Source of the DNA: Acidimicrobiales bacterium
GTDB lineage: Bacteria; Actinomycetota; Acidimicrobiia; Acidimicrobiales; Poriferisodalaceae
Assembly (NCBI GenBank): GCA_041394185.1
Contig: JAWKIQ010000003.1
Span: 434,001-498,000, forward strand
Direction of reading: 5' to 3'
Length of the DNA stretch: 64,000 bases
The notes under the pieces were generated by a model, which saw nothing but the letters and a program-made list of their open reading frames with translations, was not told the DNA's origin and made no database searches. Shown here one piece after another: positions 7,723 to 15,706 of this stretch. Positions within the stretch are counted from its first letter, which is position 1. Each line of letters begins with the position of its first letter. Position numbers and translations under genes: made by a program.

Positions 7723-9009
7723 ATGAACGACATCCTCATGCGAACGCGCCAAAGCCGGGTCCGGCGAATAGCTGCGTTCCTTGTGATCTCCGCTTTGTTG
7801 CTGGGTTTGCTGCCGCTTTCTGCAACCAGCGCCGACGCCGCCAGTTCGCCTGTCGTAGACATCGCTTCCACCCCAGGGGGCTACCTGGTCCTCCACGCCA
7901 ACGGGGCCGTCGACGCCGCCTCCACCCCTCACCTCGGTAACGCGAACGTCAACAAAGCCGCGACTTTGTCTGTTACCCCCTCGGGTTCCGGGTACTGGAT
8001 CGCGGATGCAGCCGGCGCCGTGTATGCCTTCGGCGACGCCGTGTTCAGCGGTGACCTTCGCAGCGTTCGGCTCGCCCAACCCATCATCGCCATGGCCACA
8101 ACCCCTTCAGGCCGTGGCTACTGGCTGGTCGGCGCCGACGGCGGCGTGTTCGCGTTCGGAGACGCCTCGTTCCACGGCTCGATGGGCGGTGTTGCCCTCG
8201 CCAGCCCAGTGGTCGACATCACCGCAACCGCCAGCGGTCGCGGATATTGGTTGGTTGGTGCCGACGGCGGCGTGTTCGCGTTCGGAGACGCCGCCTTCTA
8301 CGGCTCGCTCGGCGGCCTGGTGCTGGACCGGCCCGTTATCGGCATCACCCGCAGCACCACGGGCAGGGGCTATTTCATGGTCGGCGCCGACGGCGGCGTC
8401 TTCGCCTTCGGCGACGCACCATTCCTCGGCTCCATCGGAGGCACAGGCCGAAACGACGTCACGGCGCTGAGCCCGACGCGTTCGGGCGGCGGTTACTACG
8501 TCGCTTCGACCGGGGGCGACGTGGTCGGGTTCGGCGACGCGATCTCAGGACCTGCTGCGGCCGAAGCCAACCTCCTGCAACGCGTCAATGCCGAGCGCGC
8601 CCAGCGCGGACGCAGTGCCCTGGCGTGGGATCCGAACCTCGCCGCCGCGGCCGAGTCGTGGGCACGCGACATGAGCCGAAACGGCCTGAGGCACAGCAAT
8701 CTCAATGCGGTGCAGGTTTCGATGCCATCTCCTTACGCCGCTATGGGCGAGAACATCTACTGGGGTTCGGCTCATCTGGCGAACACGTCCAGCGCCCACC
8801 AGTGGCTCATGAACAGCACCTCACACCGCTCTTCGATCGTCGACACGGCGTATACGTCCGTCGGCATCGGAATAGCGTGCGTCGACGGCGAGATGTGGGT
8901 GGCGCAGCTGTTCGGACGCTCGGCGGCCAACGGCAACCCGCAATGGGCGGGCACGGCTCCGAGCAACCCGCGCGCCAACCTGGCCGGGTTGGCCGACGTC
9001 GGCTGCTGA
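7723..9009 (+). CDS. Secreted CAP/SCP-domain protein with GYWLVGADGG repeats
   Basis: A 428-aa exported protein. Residues 1-40 form a signal peptide (basic RTRQSRVRR, then a leucine-rich core, ending ATSADAA). Residues about 42-280 hold roughly five 40-residue repeats with the core GYWLVGADGGVFAFGD followed by a xFxGSxGG turn, a likely beta-propeller; three copies are nearly identical in DNA, near 8125, 8250 and 8380. Residues about 285-428 form a CAP (SCP/PR-1) domain: LLQRVNAERAQRGRSAL, WARDMSRNG, GENIYWG, HRSSIVDTAYTSVGIG. Such proteins are common secreted proteins of actinobacteria, of unknown activity. The ATG at 7723 has an ACGAGG site six bases upstream; ATG 7738 is an alternative. Confidence 0.85.
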   Translation: MNDILMRTRQSRVRRIAAFLVISALLLGLLPLSATSADAASSPVVDIASTPGGYLVLHANGAVDAASTPHLGNANVNKAATLSVTPSGSGYWIADAAGAVYAFGDAVFSGDLRSVRLAQPIIAMATTPSGRGYWLVGADGGVFAFGDASFHGSMGGVALASPVVDITATASGRGYWLVGADGGVFAFGDAAFYGSLGGLVLDRPVIGITRSTTGRGYFMVGADGGVFAFGDAPFLGSIGGTGRNDVTALSPTRSGGGYYVASTGGDVVGFGDAISGPAAAEANLLQRVNAERAQRGRSALAWDPNLAAAAESWARDMSRNGLRHSNLNAVQVSMPSPYAAMGENIYWGSAHLANTSSAHQWLMNSTSHRSSIVDTAYTSVGIGIACVDGEMWVAQLFGRSAANGNPQWAGTAPSNPRANLAGLADVGC

Positions 9010-9025
9010 GTGCAGAATCTGTGGC

Positions 9026-9838
9026 GTGCCGACGCTGCAGGTAGGACCCGACATTTCGCTCGTCTACGAGCTGACCGGCCCCGCCAACGCCGAGCCGCTG
9101 TTGTTCATCAGCGGCACCGGGGGTGATCTCCGGGCACCCAACCTGTTGCGCAGCCGCTTCGCAAAGTCGTTTCGGGTCATCGCCTACGACCAGCGAGGAC
9201 TGGGTCGTTCGTCCAAGCCCGACAGGCCGTTCACGATGGCCGACTACGCAGCCGATGCGGCCAGGCTCCTCGACCATCTGGACCTGGCGTCGGCGAAGGT
9301 GTTCGGCATCTCGTTCGGTGGGATGGTGGCTCAAGAGTTCGCTGTCACCTGGCCGCAGCGGGTCGAGCGCCTGTTGCTGGCGTGCACGTCCACCGGTGGC
9401 ATCGGCGGGGCGAGCTATCCGCTGCACACCCTTGCTCCCTCCGGTGACCCTCGAGCAGATGCCGCCAGACGACTCGAGTTGGCCGACACCAGGCGCACGG
9501 CACAGTGGCGAGCCGAACATCGCGATGAGGTCGACAAGATGGTCGATCTCGCGTTGGAGACCGCCGCCATCGGAGCCGGCGAACCGGGTCGCGAGGTGGG
9601 AGCGCGCCGCCAACTCGAGGCCAGAGCCGGCCACGACACCTACGACAGGCTTGGCGTCGTCGGATGCCCCTGCCTGATCCAGGGTGGCCTATACGACGGC
9701 ATCGCAGCGCCCGACAATCTCGAGACCCTGGCAGGTCGCATTCAGGGCTCGACGCTGAAGATGTACCAGGGAGGACACCTGTTCCACCTCCAGGACCGGG
9801 CAGCCTTGGACGACGCGGTGGCCTTCCTGGCCTCCTGA
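9026..9838 (+). CDS. Alpha/beta-fold hydrolase
   Basis: A 270-aa alpha/beta hydrolase. The oxyanion region is LLFISGTGGD (about residues 25-34), the nucleophile elbow is GISFGG with Ser near residue 95, the acid is probably Asp in GGLYDGIAAP (about 218), and the base His is in GGHLF near 250. The sequence resembles 3-oxoadipate enol-lactonase-like and other small esterases; substrate unknown. The GTG start at 9026 lies 16 bases after the CAP gene stop, so the two may be cotranscribed, though no strong ribosome site is seen. Its stop nearly abuts the convergent crotonase gene. Confidence 0.83.
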   Translation: MPTLQVGPDISLVYELTGPANAEPLLFISGTGGDLRAPNLLRSRFAKSFRVIAYDQRGLGRSSKPDRPFTMADYAADAARLLDHLDLASAKVFGISFGGMVAQEFAVTWPQRVERLLLACTSTGGIGGASYPLHTLAPSGDPRADAARRLELADTRRTAQWRAEHRDEVDKMVDLALETAAIGAGEPGREVGARRQLEARAGHDTYDRLGVVGCPCLIQGGLYDGIAAPDNLETLAGRIQGSTLKMYQGGHLFHLQDRAALDDAVAFLAS

Positions 9839-9845
9839 GCCCGGC

Positions 9846-10655
9846 CTAGCGGCCCTCGAACCGGGGATCGCGGCGTTCCATGAACGCCTGAACCGATTCC
9901 TTGAAGTCGTGGGTGCGGAACAGGGTCATCGTCTGCAACAGCACGTGGTGGCTGTGCGACTCGAAGTCTTCGGTGAGCCCGTGCCTGAACAGCCTCTTCA
10001 TCGACTGGATTGCCAAGGGTGCATTGGCTGCGATCTCGGCCGCCCACTCCTTGGCCACCGTCAACACGTCCTCGTCGGCGACGACATCGTTGAGCAGACC
10101 GATTTCCTTGGCCTCTGCGGCGCTGAGGTTGTTGCCCCGAAATCCGATCTCGGTGGCCTTGGCCCAGCCAATGAGCCTGGGCAGGTACCAGGTACCGCCC
10201 GACTCGGGAACGATGCCTCGCTTGGCAAACCCGGGCACCAACTTGGTCGACGTTCCGCCGATGCGCATGTCACAACCCAGAGCCATGTCCAGGCCGTAGC
10301 CGGCCGCTGCGCCGTTGACAGCGGCTATGACGGGCGTGTCCATGTTGAACAAGATGTTGGTCGGCAGATCACGGGTATGTGGCATGGCGAACGAGGTGTT
10401 GGCGCTTGACCCGATGCCCTCGCCCTGGGCGGCCATCTTCATGTCGAGACCGCTGCAAAAGCCTCGCCCCGCGCCGGTGACGACCACGGCGCGGACATTG
10501 ATGTCGCCATCGGCCTTCAACAGGCTGTCACCGAACTGTTGAAGCATCGAGCCGGTGATGGCATTGAGCCGATCGGGGCGATTGAGCGTGATGGTGGCGA
10601 CGTGGCCGTCTACTTCGTAGAGAACTTCGGCGGCCGGATCGTTGGGTTCGGTCAT
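9846..10655 (-). CDS. Enoyl-CoA hydratase/isomerase (crotonase) family protein
   Basis: A 269-aa crotonase-fold enzyme acting on acyl-CoA thioesters in the cytoplasm. Conserved blocks: ITLNRPDRLNAI (about residues 18-29), the first oxyanion loop GAGRGFCSGLDMK (about 59-71), and the second around NGAAAGYGLDMALGCDMRI (about 110-128); PESGG near 152 places an acidic residue in the hydratase active site area. Exact reaction is not determinable. The ATG at 10655 is chosen because homology starts just after it; an ATG at 10664 adds three residues. The gene is downstream of the tRNA terminator and reads in the same direction. Confidence 0.85.
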   Translation of the reverse strand: MTEPNDPAAEVLYEVDGHVATITLNRPDRLNAITGSMLQQFGDSLLKADGDINVRAVVVTGAGRGFCSGLDMKMAAQGEGIGSSANTSFAMPHTRDLPTNILFNMDTPVIAAVNGAAAGYGLDMALGCDMRIGGTSTKLVPGFAKRGIVPESGGTWYLPRLIGWAKATEIGFRGNNLSAAEAKEIGLLNDVVADEDVLTVAKEWAAEIAANAPLAIQSMKRLFRHGLTEDFESHSHHVLLQTMTLFRTHDFKESVQAFMERRDPRFEGR

Positions 10656-10754
10656 GAACGCCATTGTTGCCCAGCAGCAGGCAGAGCCGCCAAACGCGGG
10701 CGACACAGCGAGCTTCGCGACGGAGGGTGTCTCGGCCGGGAATGGCACCGGGCC

Positions 10755-10788
10755 AAAACAGCAGCTGCCGCCGCGAGAGCGGCGGCAG
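10755..10788 (-). terminator. Rho-independent terminator after tRNA-Glu
   Basis: On the minus strand a perfect 10-base stem (ctgccgccgc / gcggcggcag, 10765-10788) with a 4-base loop is followed a few bases later by TTTT (10755-10758). It starts four bases beyond the CCA end of tRNA-Glu, so it ends the gltX-tRNA unit. Confidence 0.8.
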
Positions 10789-10791
10789 AAG

Positions 10792-10867
10792 TGGCACCCC
10801 CAACGGGATTTGAACCCGTGCCGCCACCTTGAGAGGGTGGTGTCCTAGGCCGCTAGACGATGGGGGC
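10792..10867 (-). tRNA. tRNA-Glu (anticodon CTC)
   Basis: A 73-base tRNA plus an encoded CCA. The acceptor stem pairs GCCCCCA with TGGGGGT, discriminator G. The D region reads TCGTCTAGCGGCCTAGGAC, matching bacterial tRNA-Glu; the anticodon stem CCACC/GGTGG encloses CTCTCAA with anticodon CTC; the T arm has the GTTCAAATC loop. It lies 74 bases downstream of tRNA-Gln and is followed by a strong terminator. It is a substrate of the GltX encoded upstream. Confidence 0.95.
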
Positions 10868-10941
10868 TAGCTCTAGCCGGGCGGCTCAGACCGCCTGACA
10901 AGTTCGACACTATAGCGGCCGTTGCCGCAACAGCGTCAGAG

Positions 10942-11013
10942 TTCGGGGAGGAGGACTCGAACCCCCAATGACTGGACCAGAACCAGTTGTGTTGCCAATT
11001 ACACCATCCCCGA
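10942..11013 (-). tRNA. tRNA-Gln (anticodon CTG)
   Basis: A 72-base tRNA with acceptor stem TCGGGGA/TCCCCGA, the ATGGTGTAATTGGCA D region typical of tRNA-Gln, an anticodon stem ACTGG/CCAGT enclosing TTCTGGT (anticodon CTG), and a T arm GGGGG/CCTCC with one G-T pair. CCA is not encoded and the discriminator is A. It lies 62 bases after gltX. With GatCAB at 47.8-51 kb it is probably charged with Glu and then amidated. Confidence 0.95.
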
Positions 11014-11075
11014 AGGATGTTGTGCCCCGGCCTATGTGCGATCGAAGCGACTGGAGATGGTAGCCGACGATTCGG

Positions 11076-12380
11076 TCAGGTCAAACGAGATCTTGCTGCT
11101 TCGATGCGTCGAATCGTCTCGTCTCGACCCATCAGCTCGAGGCTCTCGAACAGCGGCGGCCCCACGGTGCGACCGGTGACAGCGACGCGCACCGGAGCCT
11201 GGGCCTTGCCCAGCTTCAGCCCCAGCCCCTCGCCTGCCGCCTGCGTGGCCGCATGCAACGCCTCTGCCGACCACTCGACGCCGCCATAAGCATCGACGAC
11301 AGCATCGAGCATGGGCAGTGCAGTGTCGGTGCCCATGACCTTGTTCCACGATTCGTCGTCGGTCTCGGGGTCGTCCAGGAACAAGAAGTCGACGATGCCG
11401 GGCGCCTCTTCGAGAACCTTGGCGCGCTCGCGCAACAGGGGCACCACATCGGCCACCGAGGGCTCGCCGACCCGGTCGGCCCAGGGTTGAGCGGCGAAAT
11501 ACGGCTCGATGGCCGCAGCGAGATCATCGACGTCCATGGCCCTGATGTACTCGCCGTTGATGGCGGTGAGCTTCTTTATGTCGAACATCGCGGCCGAGGC
11601 GTTGATGTCGGTCAACTCGAACAGCTCGACGATCTCGCTCATCGGCCGAACCTCGACATCGTCTGGTGGCCCCCACCCCAGCAGTGCGAGGTAGTTGGTC
11701 ATCGCCTGGGGCAGAAAGCCGCGCTCGCGATAACTGGTGAGCGAAACATCGTCGCGGCGCTTCGACAGCTTCTTGCGCTGATCATTCACGATCAACGGCA
11801 GATGGGCGAACACCGGCAGATAGTCAGACCCCAGGGCCCGCCTCAGCAAGATGACCTTGGGCGTGACGTTCACCAGGTCTTCGCCACGCACGACATGGGT
11901 GATTCCCAGGTCGAGATCGTCGACTGCGTTGGCCATGAAGAAGGTCGCCGAGCCGTCCGAGCGACGGATCACGAAGTCTTCGACGTGCTCGTTCTCGAAC
12001 GTCACGGTTCCACGAACCACGTCGTCCCACGACGTTGATCCCTCTTCTGGCACACGGAACCGAACCGCACCGTCGTCTACGTAGGCGTGGCCATCGGCCA
12101 GCAGCCGGTCGACCGCCTCCTGGTACAGGTGATCTCGCTGGCTCTGGCGCACCGGCTCGCCATCCCAGTCGATGCCCAACCACTCGAGCGACTCGTAGAT
12201 GTTGTCGATCAGTTCGGGCCTGGCGAGTTCGGCATTGGTGTCTTCGACCCGCAAAACCAGCTCTCCCCCGGCGTGGCGGGCGTAGAGCCAGTTGAAAAGC
12301 GCCGTGCGGGCCGAGCCCAGATGTAGATATCCGGTGGGCGCCGGGGCGAAACGAAGACGTGGGCGAACCGATTCAGTCAC
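11076..12380 (-). CDS. gltX: Glutamyl-tRNA synthetase
   Basis: A 434-aa class I synthetase that attaches Glu to tRNA(Glu) and, in bacteria using GatCAB, also to tRNA(Gln). The HIGH-type signature is APTGYLHLGSARTALFNWL (about residues 14-32), and the KMSKS-type loop is KKLSKRRDD (about 206-214). The anticodon-binding domain fills the C-terminal third. It is somewhat shorter than the usual 460-490 aa. The start is GTG at 12380; the PRLRFAPAPTG block follows at residue 7. It heads a unit with tRNA-Gln and tRNA-Glu, its two likely substrates, closed by the terminator at 10755-10788. Confidence 0.95.
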   Translation of the reverse strand: MTESVRPRLRFAPAPTGYLHLGSARTALFNWLYARHAGGELVLRVEDTNAELARPELIDNIYESLEWLGIDWDGEPVRQSQRDHLYQEAVDRLLADGHAYVDDGAVRFRVPEEGSTSWDDVVRGTVTFENEHVEDFVIRRSDGSATFFMANAVDDLDLGITHVVRGEDLVNVTPKVILLRRALGSDYLPVFAHLPLIVNDQRKKLSKRRDDVSLTSYRERGFLPQAMTNYLALLGWGPPDDVEVRPMSEIVELFELTDINASAAMFDIKKLTAINGEYIRAMDVDDLAAAIEPYFAAQPWADRVGEPSVADVVPLLRERAKVLEEAPGIVDFLFLDDPETDDESWNKVMGTDTALPMLDAVVDAYGGVEWSAEALHAATQAAGEGLGLKLGKAQAPVRVAVTGRTVGPPLFESLELMGRDETIRRIEAARSRLT

Positions 12381-12483
12381 GACCCGTCAGGCTAGTTGCA
12401 CTCACCTGCCATCCGGCCCTTGTCGGTAACCCCGGACGACTAGATCATCGAATCGGACCCCACAGCGAAGTGGAGGTGGGAAT

Positions 12484-13608
12484 ATGACCGTCCGAGTGCC
12501 CGTCGCCACGCTTGTCGTTGGGCTCTGGTTGACGACTGTGCTCTCCGCCACCAATGCCTCGTCGCAGGCCGATGAGCGGTTTGATCTCTCGCAACTCCCA
12601 GCCGGCACCATCGTTCTCGAAGGCGAGTTCACCGGCGGCGGGCTCGTGGCGCCGCCGCTTCGACCGGCCGACACCCACGTCATCCAAGAGTGGCGTGTCG
12701 AGGCCAACGAAGCATTGCTGATGTTCGCACCGTCACAAACCGCTTCCGGCTTCGAGGTCTTGGGCGAAGCTGAGGTCAGATTCTGCTATGAGAGCCGGCA
12801 GGAGGATCCCACCGCGTTCGCCACGACCACCTGGGTCTTCCATTTCATCTCGTGCTACACCACCACCATCGAATTCGACGGGTCGTGGACCGGCGCGCAG
12901 AGCGATCAGATCAGCATCCGCGCCATCGTCACCTATCCCGAACACGAGGTCATCGAGGTCGAGGGATACTTCGAGGACGGATTTGGCGAGACCACGCTGC
13001 CCGAGGTGGAGGCCTCGCTCGACGCGCGGTGGGTCTCGCCCGACACAATCAGCGGGCAACTGACCTTCCCAGCCGAAAGTGCGGGAATCTGGGCAGACGA
13101 CCCCACGACGATGGATGCCCACGTCGTCGCCGTAGTCGAGACGCGATCCGAGGTCGACCGCTCAGCTCTGGGCGTTCTGGGTCTCGAGAACCTTGGAATC
13201 GACCTGGACAAGATCGGTGCCATCTGCGACACCTTCGACAACAGCACCTCTCTGTTCCGCACCGCGTGCGGAGTCGCCCAAGAGTACGGTTGGGCCAGGT
13301 TCGATGCGCCCCCAGCGGGCGGATTCGACCCGGTCGAGGCAGCAGAGGGCCTGATCGCGCTCGCCGACATCCTCGCTGAAACGGCCGCCGACAGCTCGTT
13401 GCGCGAAGGCGAATCCGACACACCGCACCTGGTGCCTTCACTCGCCAACCCTGGCATCAGGCGGACGCTGGCAGCGTTGGCAGACGTTGTCGACGAGGCT
13501 GCTGGGGACCCAGACCGGGCGGCCGAAGCACGCCGTGCGGTCAATGCGATGTCCACCTTCATCAACTTCAATCTCACGCTGGCGCAAGACGCCTCGGACA
13601 GGGGGTGA
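12484..13608 (+). CDS. Secreted protein of unknown function
   Basis: I do not recognise this 374-aa protein. Residues 1-28 look like a cleavable signal peptide (VATLVVGLWLTTVLSATNASS) without a lipobox cysteine. Residues about 35-220 are rich in beta-prone, acidic stretches with a few cysteines (FCYES, ISCYTTT), suggesting an extracellular beta domain; the C-terminal third is helical and Ala/Asp-rich with cysteines in GAICDTF and RTACGVA that could pair. The ATG at 12484 has a strong GGAGGTGG site five bases upstream. The downstream lipoprotein gene begins within a few bases of its stop, so the two are probably one operon, divergent from gltX. Confidence 0.75.
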   Translation: MTVRVPVATLVVGLWLTTVLSATNASSQADERFDLSQLPAGTIVLEGEFTGGGLVAPPLRPADTHVIQEWRVEANEALLMFAPSQTASGFEVLGEAEVRFCYESRQEDPTAFATTTWVFHFISCYTTTIEFDGSWTGAQSDQISIRAIVTYPEHEVIEVEGYFEDGFGETTLPEVEASLDARWVSPDTISGQLTFPAESAGIWADDPTTMDAHVVAVVETRSEVDRSALGVLGLENLGIDLDKIGAICDTFDNSTSLFRTACGVAQEYGWARFDAPPAGGFDPVEAAEGLIALADILAETAADSSLREGESDTPHLVPSLANPGIRRTLAALADVVDEAAGDPDRAAEARRAVNAMSTFINFNLTLAQDASDRG

Positions 13609-13613
13609 CACCG

Positions 13614-14174
13614 ATGAGACGACCTCGTTTTTGGACATGGACGTGGGCGATGATCGTCGGCGTCTCCCTCACCGCCGTCGTCGGATGCGGGGGCTCCACC
13701 TCCGAACCGACAGCCGAGACCTCTCCAGGCGTCACCGCGGTAGGAGATCGCTCAGCCGAGGGCACAGAACAGACCGGTTCCGCCCCGGAACGGCCGAGTC
13801 TCAGAATCGTTGGTCCCGACGGCTGGGCTACCAGTGCCGACGGGCTCGTCATCGCCGAGCTTGCCGACGATCTCGACGGAGCCACACCCACTGGGCTTCG
13901 GGTGGTCGATATCACCTCGAGGCCACCCGACCAGTTCCTCGACGACGGTCCGGCGAGTCTTGCGCTTGCGAGCGATCCGCTCCAGGTGACCATTTCGGGT
14001 CGCCAGGCCATGGCGATCATCTTGCTCGAGACGTCGTCAGCGGGCAGCACTCGGATGGTCGCCACAGTGCTTGTCGACACCGACGGTGTGGCCGAACAGG
14101 TGCTGCTGATTCAGGGCCCCTCAGGAGCAGTCGACAACTTGGGAGAACTGTTGGCGACGGTGTTGGCGCCGTAG
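13614..14174 (+). CDS. Lipoprotein of unknown function
   Basis: A 186-aa exported protein with basic MRRPRF, a hydrophobic core and a lipobox-like TAVVGC, so Cys near residue 25 is probably lipidated. A Ser/Thr/Glu-rich linker (about residues 28-55) leads to a compact domain of about 130 residues (LRIVGPDGWATS to the end), consisting of alternating beta and short helical stretches. No family recognised. The ATG at 13614 is preferred because AGGGGG at 13599-13604 is nine bases upstream; a GTG at 13605 overlaps the preceding stop (GTGA). Likely works with the secreted protein encoded just upstream. Confidence 0.7.
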   Translation: MRRPRFWTWTWAMIVGVSLTAVVGCGGSTSEPTAETSPGVTAVGDRSAEGTEQTGSAPERPSLRIVGPDGWATSADGLVIAELADDLDGATPTGLRVVDITSRPPDQFLDDGPASLALASDPLQVTISGRQAMAIILLETSSAGSTRMVATVLVDTDGVAEQVLLIQGPSGAVDNLGELLATVLAP

Positions 14175-14180
14175 TCGTAG

Positions 14181-14543
14181 TTAGTTCTGGGACAGTTCGT
14201 GCAGGTCGGCGCTTATCTCGCCAATCTGCTCGCGCACGTAGTCGATGGTGCGGTTCTCGCCAATGCGAGCCTTCCACTGCCTTCGCTTCATTCCCTGGAA
14301 CTGCTCTACCAACAGCTCGCACATACGCTCGACGCGCGACGCGTCGAGCGAGATCGCGTCCGCCGATCCCATGTCGATGGCCAGCTGCTTGATGCGGTTG
14401 CGGGCCGACGACAACAGGGCGCGCTTGTCGTCGACCACGGCGTGCGGAACACGCCGAGCCAGGGTTCGAAAGAAGACGTCGATGTCTACTGGGTTCAACT
14501 TCGAGAGGTTGAGCCCCTCGATGTGCTCTTGTCGCGGATCCAT
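14181..14543 (-). CDS. Small helical protein of unknown function
   Basis: A 120-aa soluble protein, predicted almost fully helical, with charged heptad-like segments (ALLSSARNRIKQLA, VERMCELLVEQFQGMKRRQ, VREQIGEISADLHEL). No signal peptide or membrane segment. I do not recognise a family. Its ATG at 14543 shares one base with the stop of the upstream maleylpyruvate-isomerase-family gene (TGATG), so it is the distal gene of that pair. A coiled-coil adaptor or DNA-binding role is possible but not shown. Confidence 0.6.
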   Translation of the reverse strand: MDPRQEHIEGLNLSKLNPVDIDVFFRTLARRVPHAVVDDKRALLSSARNRIKQLAIDMGSADAISLDASRVERMCELLVEQFQGMKRRQWKARIGENRTIDYVREQIGEISADLHELSQN

Positions 14544-15121
14544 CAGTCGGTCTCCCTGCCGAGGACGTTCAGTACCTTCTCGAGCAGGTCGGCGCCGGGT
14601 GTCGACGGCACCGAGGGCTCGAATAGGAGCGACCCGGCCTGGAAGTGGTGGGCTCTGGGTAGGACATAGGACGCCACGCCCTCGACCAGGTCGGCGTCGA
14701 GCGCCTCGTCGACTGCTATGGCGCGCGCCAGATCCCAGGCGTGCACGGCCAGATCGACCGTGCGTTGGCGGACATACTCGAACGCGGTCGTGACCCCGCT
14801 CTCGAGGTGCACCTCGGTGTCACCCCCAGAGTCGTCGACCGCGTCGAGCGCGTCGAGGCGAGCGCCCTCCCAGACATCGACCGGATCGCCCTCTATGAGA
14901 TCACCTTCGAGACCACCGATGGTCTTGGGGTGATGACCCGCAAGCAGCAGCGGCACCCACATGCTCTCGGCCACACAGTGGTTCACCAGGTCGTAGACGT
15001 CCCACTCTTCGCACGGGGTCGATGCACCCCACCACTCGGGCAAGATCTGGCGAACGCGAAAGTCGAACTCGGCGTTGGCGATGCGGTGCAGCCGCACCCA
15101 GCTCGAGTAGTCGAACTCCAT
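14543..15121 (-). CDS. Mycothiol-type maleylpyruvate isomerase family protein
   Basis: A 192-aa member of the DinB-like four-helix superfamily, closest to the actinobacterial TIGR03086/MDMPI group. Recognisable blocks are TPCEEWDVYDLVNHCVAE (about residues 34-51), with the first metal His, and RTVDLAVHAWDLARA (about 125-139), with the second. Family members bind a divalent metal and may use mycothiol or another thiol; most have no known substrate. The ATG start at 15121 is right for the family. Followed with a one-base overlap by the small helical protein. Confidence 0.78.
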   Translation of the reverse strand: MEFDYSSWVRLHRIANAEFDFRVRQILPEWWGASTPCEEWDVYDLVNHCVAESMWVPLLLAGHHPKTIGGLEGDLIEGDPVDVWEGARLDALDAVDDSGGDTEVHLESGVTTAFEYVRQRTVDLAVHAWDLARAIAVDEALDADLVEGVASYVLPRAHHFQAGSLLFEPSVPSTPGADLLEKVLNVLGRETD

Positions 15122-15169
15122 GACCGTGACGCTAGCCGAGGCGTGGGTCGAAGCGGCGGGGAGCCGGGC

Positions 15170-15691
15170 TCAGGTCAGCCCCAGCAGCGAGCGCCAGTTC
15201 GAGCGGTGCTCGGATTCGATCTGGGCGGGGGTGCGGCGCAGCACCTCGTCGCTGATCATGGCCGACAGCGCTCGCATGTGTACCCAGTGGTGAGGGTTGG
15301 CAACGCCGTCGAAGTGTTGTTTGCGCAGCTCGACCAACTCGGCCGGCGCGTCACCGAGGAACCCCCACAGGTTCAAGGCGATCTTGAGGTCGTGGATCAC
15401 CGGGCCGCGGGTGAACAACGACGCGCGCTTGAGCCCGATCTGCACGGCGCCGGCCAAGACGTCGTCGGCCGACTCGCCCTCGGTCAGCACCAGCTTGGGG
15501 CGCAGCGCCTCGGCGAGCTTCAGCGCGTAGCCCTGGTCTGGTCCCTGGCTGCCGTACATCCCTCCCCGTGGCTGGGGCCCATCCACGGCTGCGCTGCGAT
15601 CGGCCGACCAGCTGTCGGGGACGACACCAGGACCGCTGTAGCTGCGCACCTTCGCTGTTGGCGATGTCGGTACATATGAGGGGGCTGCCAT
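15170..15691 (-). CDS. Conserved-looking hypothetical protein downstream of cimA
   Basis: A 173-aa soluble protein not recognised. The N-terminal 55 residues are Ser/Pro/Gly-rich and probably disordered (YVPTSPTAKVRS, QPRGGMYGSQGP). Residues about 55-173 are helical, with GYALKLAEALRPKLVL, AGAVQIGLKRASLF, ALNLWGFLGDAP and a His-rich NPHHWVHMRAL. It begins 15 bases after the cimA stop on the same strand, so it is likely cotranscribed with cimA-ilvE. Its role in that pathway, if any, is unknown. Confidence 0.6.
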   Translation of the reverse strand: MAAPSYVPTSPTAKVRSYSGPGVVPDSWSADRSAAVDGPQPRGGMYGSQGPDQGYALKLAEALRPKLVLTEGESADDVLAGAVQIGLKRASLFTRGPVIHDLKIALNLWGFLGDAPAELVELRKQHFDGVANPHHWVHMRALSAMISDEVLRRTPAQIESEHRSNWRSLLGLT

Positions 15692-15706
15692 GGGATCCTC
15701 CGTGGA

